From the NCBI GenBank assembly GCA_023935145.1, contig CM043705.1, positions 25,653,290-25,717,289 of the forward strand: a stretch of DNA of 64,000 bases, given 5' to 3'. Origin of the DNA: Bretschneidera sinensis. Lineage: Eukaryota; Streptophyta; Magnoliopsida; Brassicales; Akaniaceae. The first letter of the stretch is position 1; the number at the start of each line of letters is the position of its first letter. The position numbers and the translations under genes were made by a program. Below are positions 10,483 through 20,285 of this stretch, in pieces. The notes below the pieces were generated by a model. That model searched no databases, was not told the DNA's origin, and was given only the letters and a program-made list of their open reading frames with translations.

Positions 10483-11540
10483 TAGTTTTATTGTTATTTA
10501 AGATGAAACATTTACAACCAAAAGCATGAAAATAAAAGATATTAGGCTTTCTACCTTTCTATAGTTCATATGGAGTTTTATTTAGTATAGGCTTAATTAA
10601 TACTCTATTTAAAACATAGCATGAAGTATATATGGCTTCCACCCAAAAATATGATGGCAAGCTATTTTCACAAAGCATTGTTCATGCAAATTCTTCCAGA
10701 ACTCTATTTTTTCTCTCAACAACTCCATTTTGTTGAGGAGTTCTAGATGCTGAAAATTTGTGAACAATTTCGTTTTCATCACAAAATTTTGAAGATCTTT
10801 GGTTTTCAAATTCTTTTCCATGGTCACTTCTTATACTTGAAATAAAAAATCTTTTTTCATTTTGAACCTTTTTACAAAAGTTCACAAATCCTTTGTATGC
10901 TTCATCTTTGTATGCAATAAAGATAACAAAGTATATCTTAAATAGTCATCAACAATAACAAGAGCATATTGATGGCCACCTAGACTAATGGTACTTATTG
11001 GACCGAATAAGTCCATATGCAAAAGTTCCAATGGTCTACTAGTTAAGACTATATTTTTTTATTTAAAATAAATTCTAGTTTGTTTTCCCATTTGACAAAC
11101 ATCACACACCTTGTCTTTTTCAAATTTAATTTTTGGTAGTCCAATGACTAAATCTTTTCTTGAAATGATTTTAAACAAATCTATATTCACATAGCCAAGT
11201 CTACTATACCATAGACATGGATTTTCACTGAATGCGGGAAAACATTTTTCATTTTCCTAATGCAAAGATTTTAAATAAACTATATAGACATTTTCGTGTC
11301 TATGCCCAACAAACTTGATATTGTTACTCTTGATGTCTATAACTAGACAATGAAAGGTTTCAAATATGACTTTGTTGCTTTTGTCACATAGTTGACTAAT
11401 ACTAAGTAAAGTTGGCTTAAGGCCTTGCACATATAATACATGATCAATGGTTGAGAAATCATTACCAACTTTTTCATGCCCGATGATCTTTATCTTTGTG
11501 TTATCTCCAATGGTGACATGTCTAACATCCCTTAGAGTTA
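10483..11540 (-). pseudogene. Copia-1 integrase (GAG-pre-integrase plus core), broken
   Basis: Reading the minus strand, the zinc-binding pre-integrase region (CDVCQMGKQTR, near 11080) is followed by an integrase core (MDLFGPISTISLGG; then IRSDHGKEFEN; then the catalytic-glutamate motif TPQQNGVVERKNR at about 10700). All three DDE residues seem present (D of MDLFGP, D of RSDHG, E of VVERK), but they sit in two frames with stops between. The sequence continues with SLPSYFW- and AFGCKCF-like remnants to 10483, where it is cut. It is a decayed integrase that would have inserted copia cDNA. Confidence 0.8.
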
Positions 11541-12344
11541 GCTCTTTGAATACACCTCAATCATCGGTCATGTGCTTTGAGCATCCACTATCAAGGTACC
11601 AATAGTTACCTTTCTTCTTAGTGTGGAGACATATCTACATTACACAAGGATATACAATTGCACTCTTAGGTACCTAAAATTTCTTGGGTCCTTTAGGATT
11701 AGTCCTAGAAAATACGATTCCTTTAGGGACCTATACTTTCTTAACATTGTAAGGTGCTCTAAAATTGTAGACATTATGATAAGGCATGATCCTAGGATAA
11801 TAGTTATTATATTTTTGGGATTTCTAAAATATGCATGCCTATGGTTCCTTGGATAAGTCTTCCTAGGACACATGTTTCTATTGTGAAGATTATGAACATG
11901 CATGTCATTTCTAAGAAATGTATGATGATGATTTCTAGGATATGTACTTGCATTGTTATGAACATACATATTATTTCTAGGATGTGTATTTCAAGTATAT
12001 GCATTCCTTGAATGATTATTCCTAGCATTTGCATTTCTTGAGTGAGCATACATATATGCATGAGTATTTCTAGGATGCTTCATTCTAGTATATGCATTAG
12101 AATTTAAATTTACATTCTTAGACCTACTGGCATATATTGAAGGAGTACTTTTGATCTTGCTAGTGGCCTTAGAAGTAAAGGCTTCATTCACACATGTTGC
12201 TTTCATGAATAAGGTCTCTTTTGATTTTTGCTTGCCTAAGGGAGAATAACTCAACCCAGATTTTCCTCCACTTAATCTTTGGCAAGATAGCACTTCATCT
12301 AGCCTTTCTTTTCCAAGCATAAGTGTAGATATAGTGCTATTCAA
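11541..12344 (-). pseudogene. Copia-1 protease and repetitive basic linker
   Basis: The aspartic protease motif YLDSGCSKHMT lies at about 11575-11610 (D-S-G intact), followed by one stop. Upstream (11640-12130) the frame codes an odd His/Arg/Asn/Tyr-rich linker built from short units such as PRNxHAY and NARNNHSRN. The DNA is a degenerate repeat of TTCTAGGA/TATGCAT words. This links the knuckle region to the protease. Frame breaks occur near 11970. Confidence 0.65.
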
Positions 12345-13471
12345 ATCTGTTATTTTCTTTTTTAAATTTTCATTTTCATTTTTTAGAAAATCTTATGAAG
12401 AATCATAAAGCATGGAAGATAGTCTTTCTTTTTCTTCCTTCAAGCCTTCCATCTCTTTAGAAAGTGATGTGACTTCTTTTTTTAGGGTGGTATTCCTAGA
12501 ATCGAATTTCTTCAATTCGTCATGCATTTCATTTATAACCTCAATTAATTCTTCACTACTACTAATAATTTTATTATTAGAATGGGAAGAATTTGATACC
12601 TCATTTTCGTCACCACTTCAAGTGGTTGCAATCATAGATTTCTTTTTGAAGCTCTTATATGGTTTGCTTGTTACTGTACAATTGGCCTTAATGTGACCGG
12701 GCCTCTTGCAACCACAACACACAAGTGGTTCCCTTTTAGAAATGGGATCCTTTGTGTAAGGTTTCTTGCTCTTTTTTAAGAACCTGTGAAACCACTTGGT
12801 GATTAGAGCCCTCTCACCATCTTCTTCGATGCTCTCTACCTCTTCTTTTGTTTCTTCCTCTTTATTGCTCGTAGAGGTCTTGAGAGCAATCACTTTTTTC
12901 TTCTTCTCATCATCATTGACAATGGGATTCATTTCTTCCATCTCGTATGTCAATAGTGATCCAAGAAGTGTTTTGACATCAAGTTTGTCGATATCTTTGG
13001 CCTCTATGATGGCTATATTCTTTGCTTTCCAAGTGGATGATAAAGACTTTAAGATCTTCCTTGCTAGTTCAAACCCCTCAATGTTCCTACCAAGAAACTT
13101 TAGACCGTTAACAATTGTAGTAAAATGTGAGTGCATTTGAGAAATAGTTTCATTTGGAGACATTTTGAAAGATTCATACTTGGACACTAGCTTATAGATT
13201 ATTTATTTTTTTTAACTTCGCTAGTTCTTTCATATGTAACTTGCAATTTATCCCAAATTTCTTTAGCTAAAATACATGCAGAAATTTTATTGTATTCAGT
13301 AATATCTAAAGCACAATGTAATATGCTAGTTGCTAAACTATTGAGAGACATCATTCTACAATCCTCTTCGTTAAACTCTGTTTTGAGTTTTGGCATTGTA
13401 TGATTGATTTCTCCAATGATTATTTCCTTTGTAAGAATTCTAGGTCCCTCTTCAATCTTGTCCTTCGACAA
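12345..13471 (-). pseudogene. Copia-1 gag (UBN2-type) with CCHC zinc knuckle
   Basis: Two minus-strand frames, 13471-13199 and 13187-12618, together form a copia Gag. The first half carries ILCALDITEYNKI-like and EIWDKLQVTYERT capsid motifs. The second has SMSPNETISQMHSHF-like text, LLGSLLTYEMEEMN, an acid/lysine-rich hinge (KKKKVIALKTSTS, EEETKEEVES), and the knuckle CCGCKRPGHIKANC at about 12670-12715. The two frames are separated by a short A-rich break at 13190-13200. Past 12618 the frame continues weakly as a coiled segment. It is non-functional. Confidence 0.8.
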
Positions 13472-13605
13472 AGATTTTCATTCTATTTTTCCAATAGTTA
13501 TGGTTGGAGCCATTGAGCAAGGAAGGCCTAGTATAGGAATACCCTTCGGTATAGTTATTAGATGCCATCGGATCAACTCAAGGATTTTAAGCTTGAAATT
13601 GAGTA

Positions 13606-13623
13606 CAAAGCTTTGATACCAAT
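13606..13623 (-). promoter_or_regulatory. Copia-1 primer-binding site (initiator tRNA-Met type)
   Basis: On the minus strand, TTGGTATCAAAGC follows the LTR end directly. This is the usual plant copia site complementary to initiator tRNA-Met and fixes the LTR inner edge at 13624. Confidence 0.85.
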
Positions 13624-14795
13624 TGTAAACCAAGGTTCAAACCCAAGAGGAGGTGAATTGGGTTTTAATCTTTTTGCTAATTAAACTTGCAAGTTTTTAA
13701 ACAGTTAAATACACAATGCACACAATCAAATAATATACTTGAAAGTAAAGGAGTTCAAATGAAGAGAAAGTGCAAACTCCGTTTATAGTGGTTCGGCAAT
13801 ATCGGAATCCTTCCGACCCTACGACCACTCTCTTCAAGGAACCTCCCTGAAGCAATCCACTAAAACTTTAGTCATGCAACTTCACGGGTGTTGCACAAAC
13901 CTTACAACCAATCCCTTTCTCACAGAAGCTAATCCCTTCCTCACAGAAGTTACAAAGAAGTTTTTAATGCTAAACACTCTAAGAGTTATTACAACTCTTT
14001 CCCTTTTACAATAAATGAGATTTGCTGTAAAGTAAATGGTAGAGAGATAGCAATAAGTGCTTTTACAAATTAATAATATCTCTTTTTTAAGAACAAGCTT
14101 GAAGAATGGCTCAACAATAAGTATTTCAAAGCTTTTGAGAATTAATGAGCTTTCTTGTTGAATTGAATGTGTTCTCTTGTTATTTTAAATGCTCATTGAA
14201 GTGGGTTTATATAGCCTTGAAACAATATAGCCATTTGACACTAACTTTGTAGGTTTGGGGCATTAAATGCTCAAGTCCTGCGTCTCAAATGATCATATTT
14301 TTTGCATTACCAGTCGACTGGGTCAACTGTGAAACTTGACTTTTTAGGCTATGGGAGAATACTAATTGACTAGGTCCTAAGCACCAGTCGACTGGGAACT
14401 TTTTGTCCCAAGTACTTGTCAACTAGATCCTCAACACCAGTCAACTGAGAACCTTCTGTCCCATGTCCCAGTCGACTGGGTTGTCCTTCAACCCATTTTT
14501 TCATATTTTAAAACTATTTTTGACTTAGAAACATTTGTATGATTAGTTTTTTCAAAGTCTTTTGTAAAATGAGCCACGGATCAAGCTAAGTATTTGAACA
14601 TAAGAGATTTACAATTGTTTTAATTACCTTAATTCCTATTCTAGATCTTATTTCTTGTCTTGGTGTCTGAATTGAGTTGAGTTCTTACATCTTTGTTTCT
14701 ATGTTGAATACTTTTGCCGCTTAAACACTTAGATAAAACTGTTAGTTCAATTAGAGTAGTGTTTTGTCATTATTAAAATCAAATTCAGGTCAACA
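13624..14795 (-). mobile_element. Copia-1 5' LTR (1172 bp)
   Basis: Read on the minus strand it starts TGTTGACCTGAATTTGA and ends CTTGGTTTACA next to the primer-binding site. It carries an array of the palindrome CCAGTCGACTGG (14310-14479). A plausible TATA box (TATATAAAC on the minus strand) is at about 14200-14210, just downstream of that array in element orientation. No genes. Confidence 0.85.
14310..14479. repeat. Array of CCAGTCGACTGG palindromes in copia-1 LTR
   Basis: Perfect copies lie at 14310-14321, 14384-14395 and 14468-14479. Degenerate copies lie near 14361, 14416 and 14437. Each is a 12-bp palindrome centred on a SalI-type GTCGAC core. They sit upstream of the LTR TATA box in element orientation, where LTR enhancers are found. 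Confidence 0.9.
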
Positions 14796-14894
14796 AGGGT
14801 AAATAAGTAATTTGATAGATATTGCATTAAATTAAAATAATATATACATGAAAGATTTATTATTAAATAAAATATTTATTTTGAAGAAAAAAAG

Positions 14895-15020
14895 ACACCT
14901 GGACGTTTGGTGTCACAAGGAAAAAAAACGAAAAAGACACCTGGACAGAACGTCCAGGTGTAACACAGTTACAAAAGAGGAAAAAAAATGGCCAGACACC
15001 TAGACGCTTAGTCTAGGTGT
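14895..15020. repeat. Three consecutive short hairpins with matching stems
   Basis: The second (14937-14961) is ACACCTGGAC, loop AGAAC, GTCCAGGTGT. The third (14996-15020) is ACACCTAGAC, loop GCTTA, GTCTAGGTGT. Both have perfect 10-bp stems and 5-nt loops. The first (14895-14913) is a shorter version. The G:C to A:T change between hairpins 2 and 3 occurs on both arms. Confidence 0.9.
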
Positions 15021-15734
15021 AGTAAATTCCTTTCCAAAGTGTCATGCATGAAAGGAACTTAGGAAACAACAGAAAGACAAAAACGACAAGTCGGTTTTGA
15101 TATAAGAATTGTTTTTTTGTTTTGTTTTATATTTCTTACCAAATCCCGTTTGGTTTTCTTCTTTCTTCAATTCAAATTTCTTAGCAAAAAGTTATAAAGA
15201 AAATTTCTTCAATATTAGAGATAGTACAGTCATTCAATTACAATAGCAAGACTTTATCATTTTTGAGGTGTTGGTAATCAACAATCTCAAGAAATTGTTG
15301 AAATGAGTAGGAAAGGCAAGAAGGTGATCCACGGGTAGCTTTAAGTGCGACGTGGTGAGTTAGATTTACTTTTAGTAAACGAAACGAATAAAAATATGAA
15401 TTTATGATATTTGAATAAATGGGTGAATTATAATGATTTAATGATGTATTTTTTGTTATATATGAAAATTGATTGATTTATTGATTAGGAATTAGAAAGT
15501 ATGTTGAATATTAATTATATAAGAATTTATATTTTAAAATGATGAATTAATGAAAAATATGTTGAGAAGTCATATGAAATTTCTGAAAATATAATTGAAA
15601 AATTGATATGATGTATGAGGAGACAATTTAATACATATGATAAAAATAATAATTTTGAGAAAGAGCTAGATAATGAATTGAATGTTTTGATTTATGCTTG
15701 CTTGCATATTATTGCTCATATGGATAAAAGAAAT

Positions 15735-15907
15735 GACCAGGAAGGCAGTTGGTCTGCCTAAAAAAAATAGAAAAGAGCAGGAAGACATTTGGTCTAGCAA
15801 AAAAAAAGACCAGGAAGGCAGTTAGTCTACCTAAAAAAAGTAGAAAAGAGCAGGTGGATAGCTGGTCTAGCAAAAAAAAAGACCATGAATGCAGTTGGTC
15901 TAGCTAA
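15735..15907. repeat. 73-bp minisatellite, about 2.4 copies
   Basis: Units begin GACCAGGAAGGCAGTTGGTC at 15735, a variant at 15808, and a partial variant at 15881. Each has an internal half-repeat (GAGCAGG...GGTCTAGCAAAA), so the basic word of about 36 bp is itself doubled. Confidence 0.9.
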
Positions 15908-16773
15908 AACATGTCGACGTGTGGGAAGACGTTCCCTGATGATAATATGAAATGATTTGAAGAGAAAGAAAGAAATATAATTTAAATTCATGCATTACAT
16001 TTGTTTTAAATATTGATTTTTATTGATTGAGATATTAAAGTACTAGTCTTAATTGTTAAATTATTGATAGACAAATGAGTCTCATAGAGAGACAGATATG
16101 ATGAGAAAGAAATATGAAAGTATGATATGATAAAAATTATTTGATTGATTGATTATATGCTGTGAATCTCATAACGAGGTAAACAATGATGTTGAATTGA
16201 TAGTCTCAAGATGATTAAATATATAAGAAGAAAAATTGATATGTTTGATGATTAATTTAAGAAGAAATTGATAAATGATTGGAATTATGGTATGAGTAGT
16301 GATAATAGAATGTTATTATCAGGTTATATGAGATAATAGATGAATGAATATTGGAAGACTATTTGAAAACTTGAATTATTGTATGTGAAAAAATAGATTA
16401 TTAATATTGGTGAATTAGAAACGGTTGAATTATAAGATTTGACTGGAAGTATACAAATTAAGTACTTCTAGTAAATTTAATTCATTGAGCTTGTGAAGTT
16501 CACTCCTCATTGTGAGTTGTGATTCAAACTAAGTGATTATCTGTAAGCCTCGTGGTCCACATCTTCAGACTAATGGAAGGAAAAAAATTGTAAATATGCT
16601 TGCATAATATGTTGTATATATGGTTTCAGTTGAGATTTTAATAATGTAACTCCCCTATATATGTATATAATTTCAATTAATGTCTTTATATTGTTGCATA
16701 TATGTGTCATGCTGGGATTTTAAAACGTGACGACACTGTCTCAGGGGTAGCCAACCCGGGATGGGTCGTTACA

Positions 16774-17156
16774 ATAATGGTGTAGACTGTGGAGGTGCTA
16801 CTAGTGCAGATTGGTTAGTTGGTGGTTCTGTAGCTTCTGTAGGTTATGGTAGTGCAGATTGTGGAGCTGGTAGACCGCAAGTCTTCATATTATAGCCAGG
16901 TTGACCACATTTGCTATAGGTGAGATATACATATTATCTACTTAGCTTAATAGATGCTCTTTTAGGCTCATCAGCATACCTTCTCTTAGCCATTTTAGGT
17001 CGTCCTGGGGTCTTCTACCTTTAGGTGGGATCAACTTTGCTATACCAATTTTAAGCCATAACTTATCTCCATTTATTGGGCTAATTATTTGTTCATAAAT
17101 CCTCTTGCATGTCTCAACTTTGTAACAATCAGCAACATAATCCTCTGGTTGTTCAT
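16774..17156 (-). pseudogene. MULE transposase C-terminal tail with zinc knuckle
   Basis: The minus strand reads PEDYVADCYKVETCKRIYEQ (about 17140-17080), then ISPINGDKLWLKIG and IPPKGRRPQ. A degenerate CCHC knuckle follows (KCGQPGYNMKTCG at about 16915-16880), with its first cysteine and the histidine changed to Tyr. This is the usual end of MuDR-type plant transposases, after the SWIM zinc finger. It joins the block at 23271 across copia-2, at the sequence TTCAT. Confidence 0.75.
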
Positions 17157-18041
17157 TGTTGGTATTTATTTAAGGTTTAAACAAGGTTTGAAAAGGTTCA
17201 GCATCAGGTCTCCAGGCCACGGCTCAAGGTGTGCGCGCCTCAGCCTCCAGGAAGTCCAGAAGTTGGGTGAGGAGCTGTGTGCCACAGCACAAGGTGTGCA
17301 TGTCGCGGCACTGCCCTATGCGTCATGGCACAGCCACCCCAGGCCGCGGCCTCTAGCAAGACAGCAAAGCCTCCCCTCCTCCAAGCCGCGACATGCCCTG
17401 TTCTAGGCCGTGGCTTGAAGGCACATCTGATGCTTATGTTTCAGCATTTCAAAAGGTGCATGAGGCATAATCAAAATGCACAGGATCACTAAGGATTGTT
17501 GAAGGGCTATGATTGATTGGTTCTCAAGATCTAAGGGTGAAGATTGACTTCAAAGATTGGCTAAAGAAGTGGTGCACTATATAAAGGGTCACCTAGCTTC
17601 AATCTCAGCAAGTATGACATACAGGTGATCATCATACAAGAGAATTCAAGTGCAAGTGTGAGAATGCAAAGACACAAAACACAAGAGAGGCACTACAATA
17701 GATCTCAAAGAGAGGCTAGCTGTTTAGAGAGAGAGTAGTATAGATTGGGGAGAAGGGCTTTGTAATAGTTCCTTATCACTTTCTGTTTTCTCTTCTTTCG
17801 TTCTTCAAGAACTTGAGATTCTTAAAGAAGTGTTGCTATATCTGAAAAGAACTCATTGATTTAGTGCAGAGAGTTTGGAGGAACTCACGGGGATGTAGGC
17901 TATTACCGAACCTCGATAACAAATTACTTGTGTTCTTTCTTTTCTTTGATTTCTGTTTCTGTTTCTGATCATTACAAGTTATTCTAGACTTAGGTGTTTG
18001 GAAGATCACCACCTGGGCATCTTGAGGGTGATTTCCCAACA
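17157..18041 (+). mobile_element. Copia-2 5' LTR (885 bp) and primer-binding site
   Basis: It begins TGTTGGTATTTATTTAAGG and ends GATTTCCCAACA. A GC-rich block (about 17210-17420, rich in GCCGCGGC-like words) is unusual against the AT-rich surroundings. A TATA box (CTATATAAAGGG) is at about 17578. TGGTATCAGAGCTTTGG, the initiator tRNA-Met site, starts at 18043. Confidence 0.92.
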
Positions 18042-18240
18042 GTGGTATCAGAGCTTTGGTGAGCGTGTATCAAAGCTGGAATAGAGGTATCCAAGCTAAG
18101 ATTGGCGGGTATCAGAGCAAGACTCCAAGAATCAAAGATCAACTTCTTGGGTGATTCAAGAACGGAGTAAAGATCAAGATCTGGTCGTGTTCTTGAGGGT
18201 GATTCAAGAACGGTATTGAGATCAATCTCTTATCGTATTC

Positions 18241-19130
18241 TTGAGATTTAGAAGAAGTTGGAAAGCAATTGTGGGTGCTGCAGAAATCTGGGATTTTCTC
18301 TACAAGATTGGTTCAAACTTCATTGTTGAGAAGTTTGATGGAAAGAGAGACTATGCCCTTTGGAAGCGAAAGATCACAGCTGTTCTTATGCAACAGAAGA
18401 TGGACTTAGCTATTGGAGAAGATGATGCTTTTCCAGCAAGTATCATGGAGGTCCAGCGGATTGAGATGAAGAAGATGGCATACAACACCATTTTCTTGCA
18501 CATATCAGATAGCATGACAAGGGAGTACGGAGACTCGAAAGATCCAGCTGTCATATGGAAGAAACTAGATGAGTTGTTTCTTACCAAAACTCTCCCTAAT
18601 AAGATTTATCTTCTTAAAAAATCTTTGCTTTTAAAATGGATCCTAATAAAGAGTTGCAAGATAATCTTGATGTGTTTAATAAGCTAGTTCAAGATTTGAA
18701 TAACTGTAGCATAACATTTCCGGATGAACAATTGGCTATTATTCTGTTAAATTCTCTTCTTGATTATTTTGAAAGTTTGATATGCAATTGAATATGGAAG
18801 AGATACACTAACCAAGGAAATCGTGATTATTGCTATAAAGGCTCATGATTTCAAGGCTAAGATGAGGGAAGCATCAAGTAGAGAAGGGCTGTTCATTAGA
18901 GTAAGGCCAGCAACTCGGAATGGCAGTAGCATTCATGGCAACTACCGGGAGAAATCAAAGGGTAGAGGGCAGAGCCATGGGAGATCGCATTCCAAATCAA
19001 AGTTTGAAGGGAAACGATGCTTTTACTACAATAAGGAGGGAAGCGATGCTTCTACTACAATAAGGAGAGTCACTTCAAGAAAGATTGCAAGAAGAAGATG
19101 TGGGGTGAGAGAGGAAGAAGCCATACCAAC
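18241..19130 (+). pseudogene. Copia-2 gag with disrupted zinc knuckle
   Basis: The Gag reading frame starts near 18241 and carries the copia capsid motif KFDGKRDYALWKRKI and later WKKLDELFLTKTLPNKIY. It shifts frame near 18630, continues as NKELQDNLDVFNKLVQ, ends in a stop at 18789, and resumes at 18823 as a basic region (RGQSHGRSHSKSK). The CCHC knuckle is spoiled by a 29-bp tandem duplication (19009-19066): CFYYNKEG is followed by a second, frame-shifted CFYYNKESHFKKDCKKK. A cysteine in the first position pair is also Tyr. Gag is therefore non-functional. Confidence 0.85.
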
Positions 19131-19463
19131 AATGGAGAGGCTTCGATTACCAAAATAGAACAGCAAGATGATGTTCTTATTGTGTGCTCAAATGTGAGCA
19201 AGAGGCAAGGCGGTGAGAAATGGATCCTGGATTCCGGGTGCACTTATCACATGTGCCCTCACCAGAATTGGTTCAAGAATTTCAAGGAAATCAATTATCT
19301 AAAGGTTTTCTTGGGGAATGACACTTCTTGCCAAGTGAGGGGGATAGGAGACATCCAGTTGAGGATGTTTGATGAAGTCACAAGGCTGCTGCGGAATGTG
19401 AGGTATCTTCCGGATTTAAAAAGGAATTTGATCTACATACAAGGCAGAGGAAGGAAATATTAA
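19098..19463 (+). pseudogene. Copia-2 aspartic protease
   Basis: A 121-residue frame contains the retropepsin active-site motif WILDSGCTYHMCPH (about residues 42-55; D-S-G intact), then VFLGNDTSCQVRGIGDI, GDIQLRMFDE and VRYLPDLKRNLI. It shifts frame after NLI (about 19437) where the pre-integrase part should continue. This protease would cleave the Gag-Pol polyprotein in the particle. Confidence 0.82.
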
Positions 19464-19569
19464 GGTAACCAAGGGATCTTTGGTAGTGATCAAAGCACCA
19501 ATAAAAGATGGTCTCTATGAGATGATTAGAGAGACAGAAATCAAGGATCAAGCAGCAAGCAACAAGCTT

Positions 19570-20285
19570 TATGGCTGAGATAAATAGGGCAACCCTTTGG
19601 CACACTCGCTTGGGACATATGAGCGAAAAAGGCCTACAAGTTCTCAGCAAGGATGGTCTACTTGGTGGTGACAAAGTAGAGAAACTCGATTTCTGTGAGT
19701 GTTGCGTTCTTGGGAAGCAACACCGGAGTGCACAAGTCTAAGAGAATTCTTGATTACATTCATTCGGACCTTTGGGGACCAGCAAGAACACCAACACAGG
19801 GAGGTAATCGTTACTTTCTATCTTTAATTGATGATTATTCAAGAAAGGTTTGGGTTTATTTGTTTAAAAATAAATTAAATGCTTTGAATAAATTTGTGGT
19901 GTGGAAAAAGTTGCTGGAGACTCAAACGGGTAGGGTAGTTAAGGCTTTACGAACCGATAATGGCTTAGAATTTTACAATCAGGATTTTGATAAATCCTGT
20001 GAGTTAAATGGGATTCTTAGACATAGAATGGTTGTAAAAACACCTCAGCAAAATGGAGTTGCTGAAAGGATGAATAGAACCCTTATGGAAAAGGTTAGGT
20101 ACATGTTAATTGGGTCCGGTTTACCAAAATATTTTTGGGGGGAAGCTGTGTCTACTGCTGCATATTTGGTTAATAGATCACCCTCTAGGGCTTTAAAGCT
20201 CAAGACTCCCAAAGAGATGTTGAGTGGGAAACCCCTTGAGTTGAGCAACCTTAGGACTTTTGGATGTGCTGCATTTGCACATTAA
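19570..20285 (+). pseudogene. Copia-2 GAG-pre-integrase and integrase core
   Basis: The pre-integrase zinc-binding motif (LWHTRLGHMSEKGL, then CECCVLGKQHR) lies at about 19590-19730 and shifts into the core frame at 19695. The core has all three catalytic residues: D in YIHSDLWGP, D in LRTDNGLEF, E in QQNGVAERMNR. It ends GCAAFAH with a stop at 20283, where the RT-linking region (DDKFSPRSRKCVFLGY) carries on immediately. The core is one uninterrupted frame and is the best-preserved part of this element. Confidence 0.88.

Larger units (their letters stand above)
10481..14795 (-). mobile_element. Ty1/copia element, 5' part only (copia-1)
   Basis: A minus-strand copia element keeps its 5' LTR (13624-14795), primer-binding site, gag, protease and integrase. 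It stops at 10481, before RT, where the B1 LTR begins. Gene order (gag-protease-integrase) is copia-type. The long LTR, the gag style (lysine-rich region, then a CCHC knuckle) and a basic repetitive linker recall Sireviruses, but the lineage is tentative. The rest of the element and its second LTR are not in the window. Confidence 0.85.
14796..16773 (-). mobile_element. Gypsy-type LTR fragment (Tekay-like start) inserted in the MULE
   Basis: Read on the minus strand the segment starts sharply at 16773 with TGTAACGACCCATCCCGGG, then GGTTGGCTACCCC. This is the kind of start seen in long chromovirus (Tekay/Del) LTRs. To its right MULE transposase sequence resumes. To its left it is cut at 14795 by the copia-1 LTR. 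It contains no ORF of note, is very AT-rich, and carries the three hairpins at 14895-15020 and a 73-bp minisatellite at 15735-15907. Because the left end is lost, I cannot tell a solo LTR from a truncated element. Confidence 0.6.

Noticed and set aside
11640..11969. 109-residue His/Asn-rich minus-strand frame as a possible host gene
   Set aside because: It lies between the copia-1 zinc knuckle and protease in the right order and strand, so it is part of the element's polyprotein.
14895..15020. Hairpin series as a rho-independent terminator or microRNA precursor
   Set aside because: Bacterial terminators do not apply in plant DNA, and 10-bp stems are too short for a plant microRNA precursor.
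15735..15907. Spaced repeats as a CRISPR array
   Set aside because: Only about 2.4 direct units with A-runs, no spacer diversity, in a plant LTR.
17836..18039. Minus-strand ORF over the copia-2 LTR end
   Set aside because: It overlaps the LTR and PBS, and the second LTR lacks the same open frame; chance.
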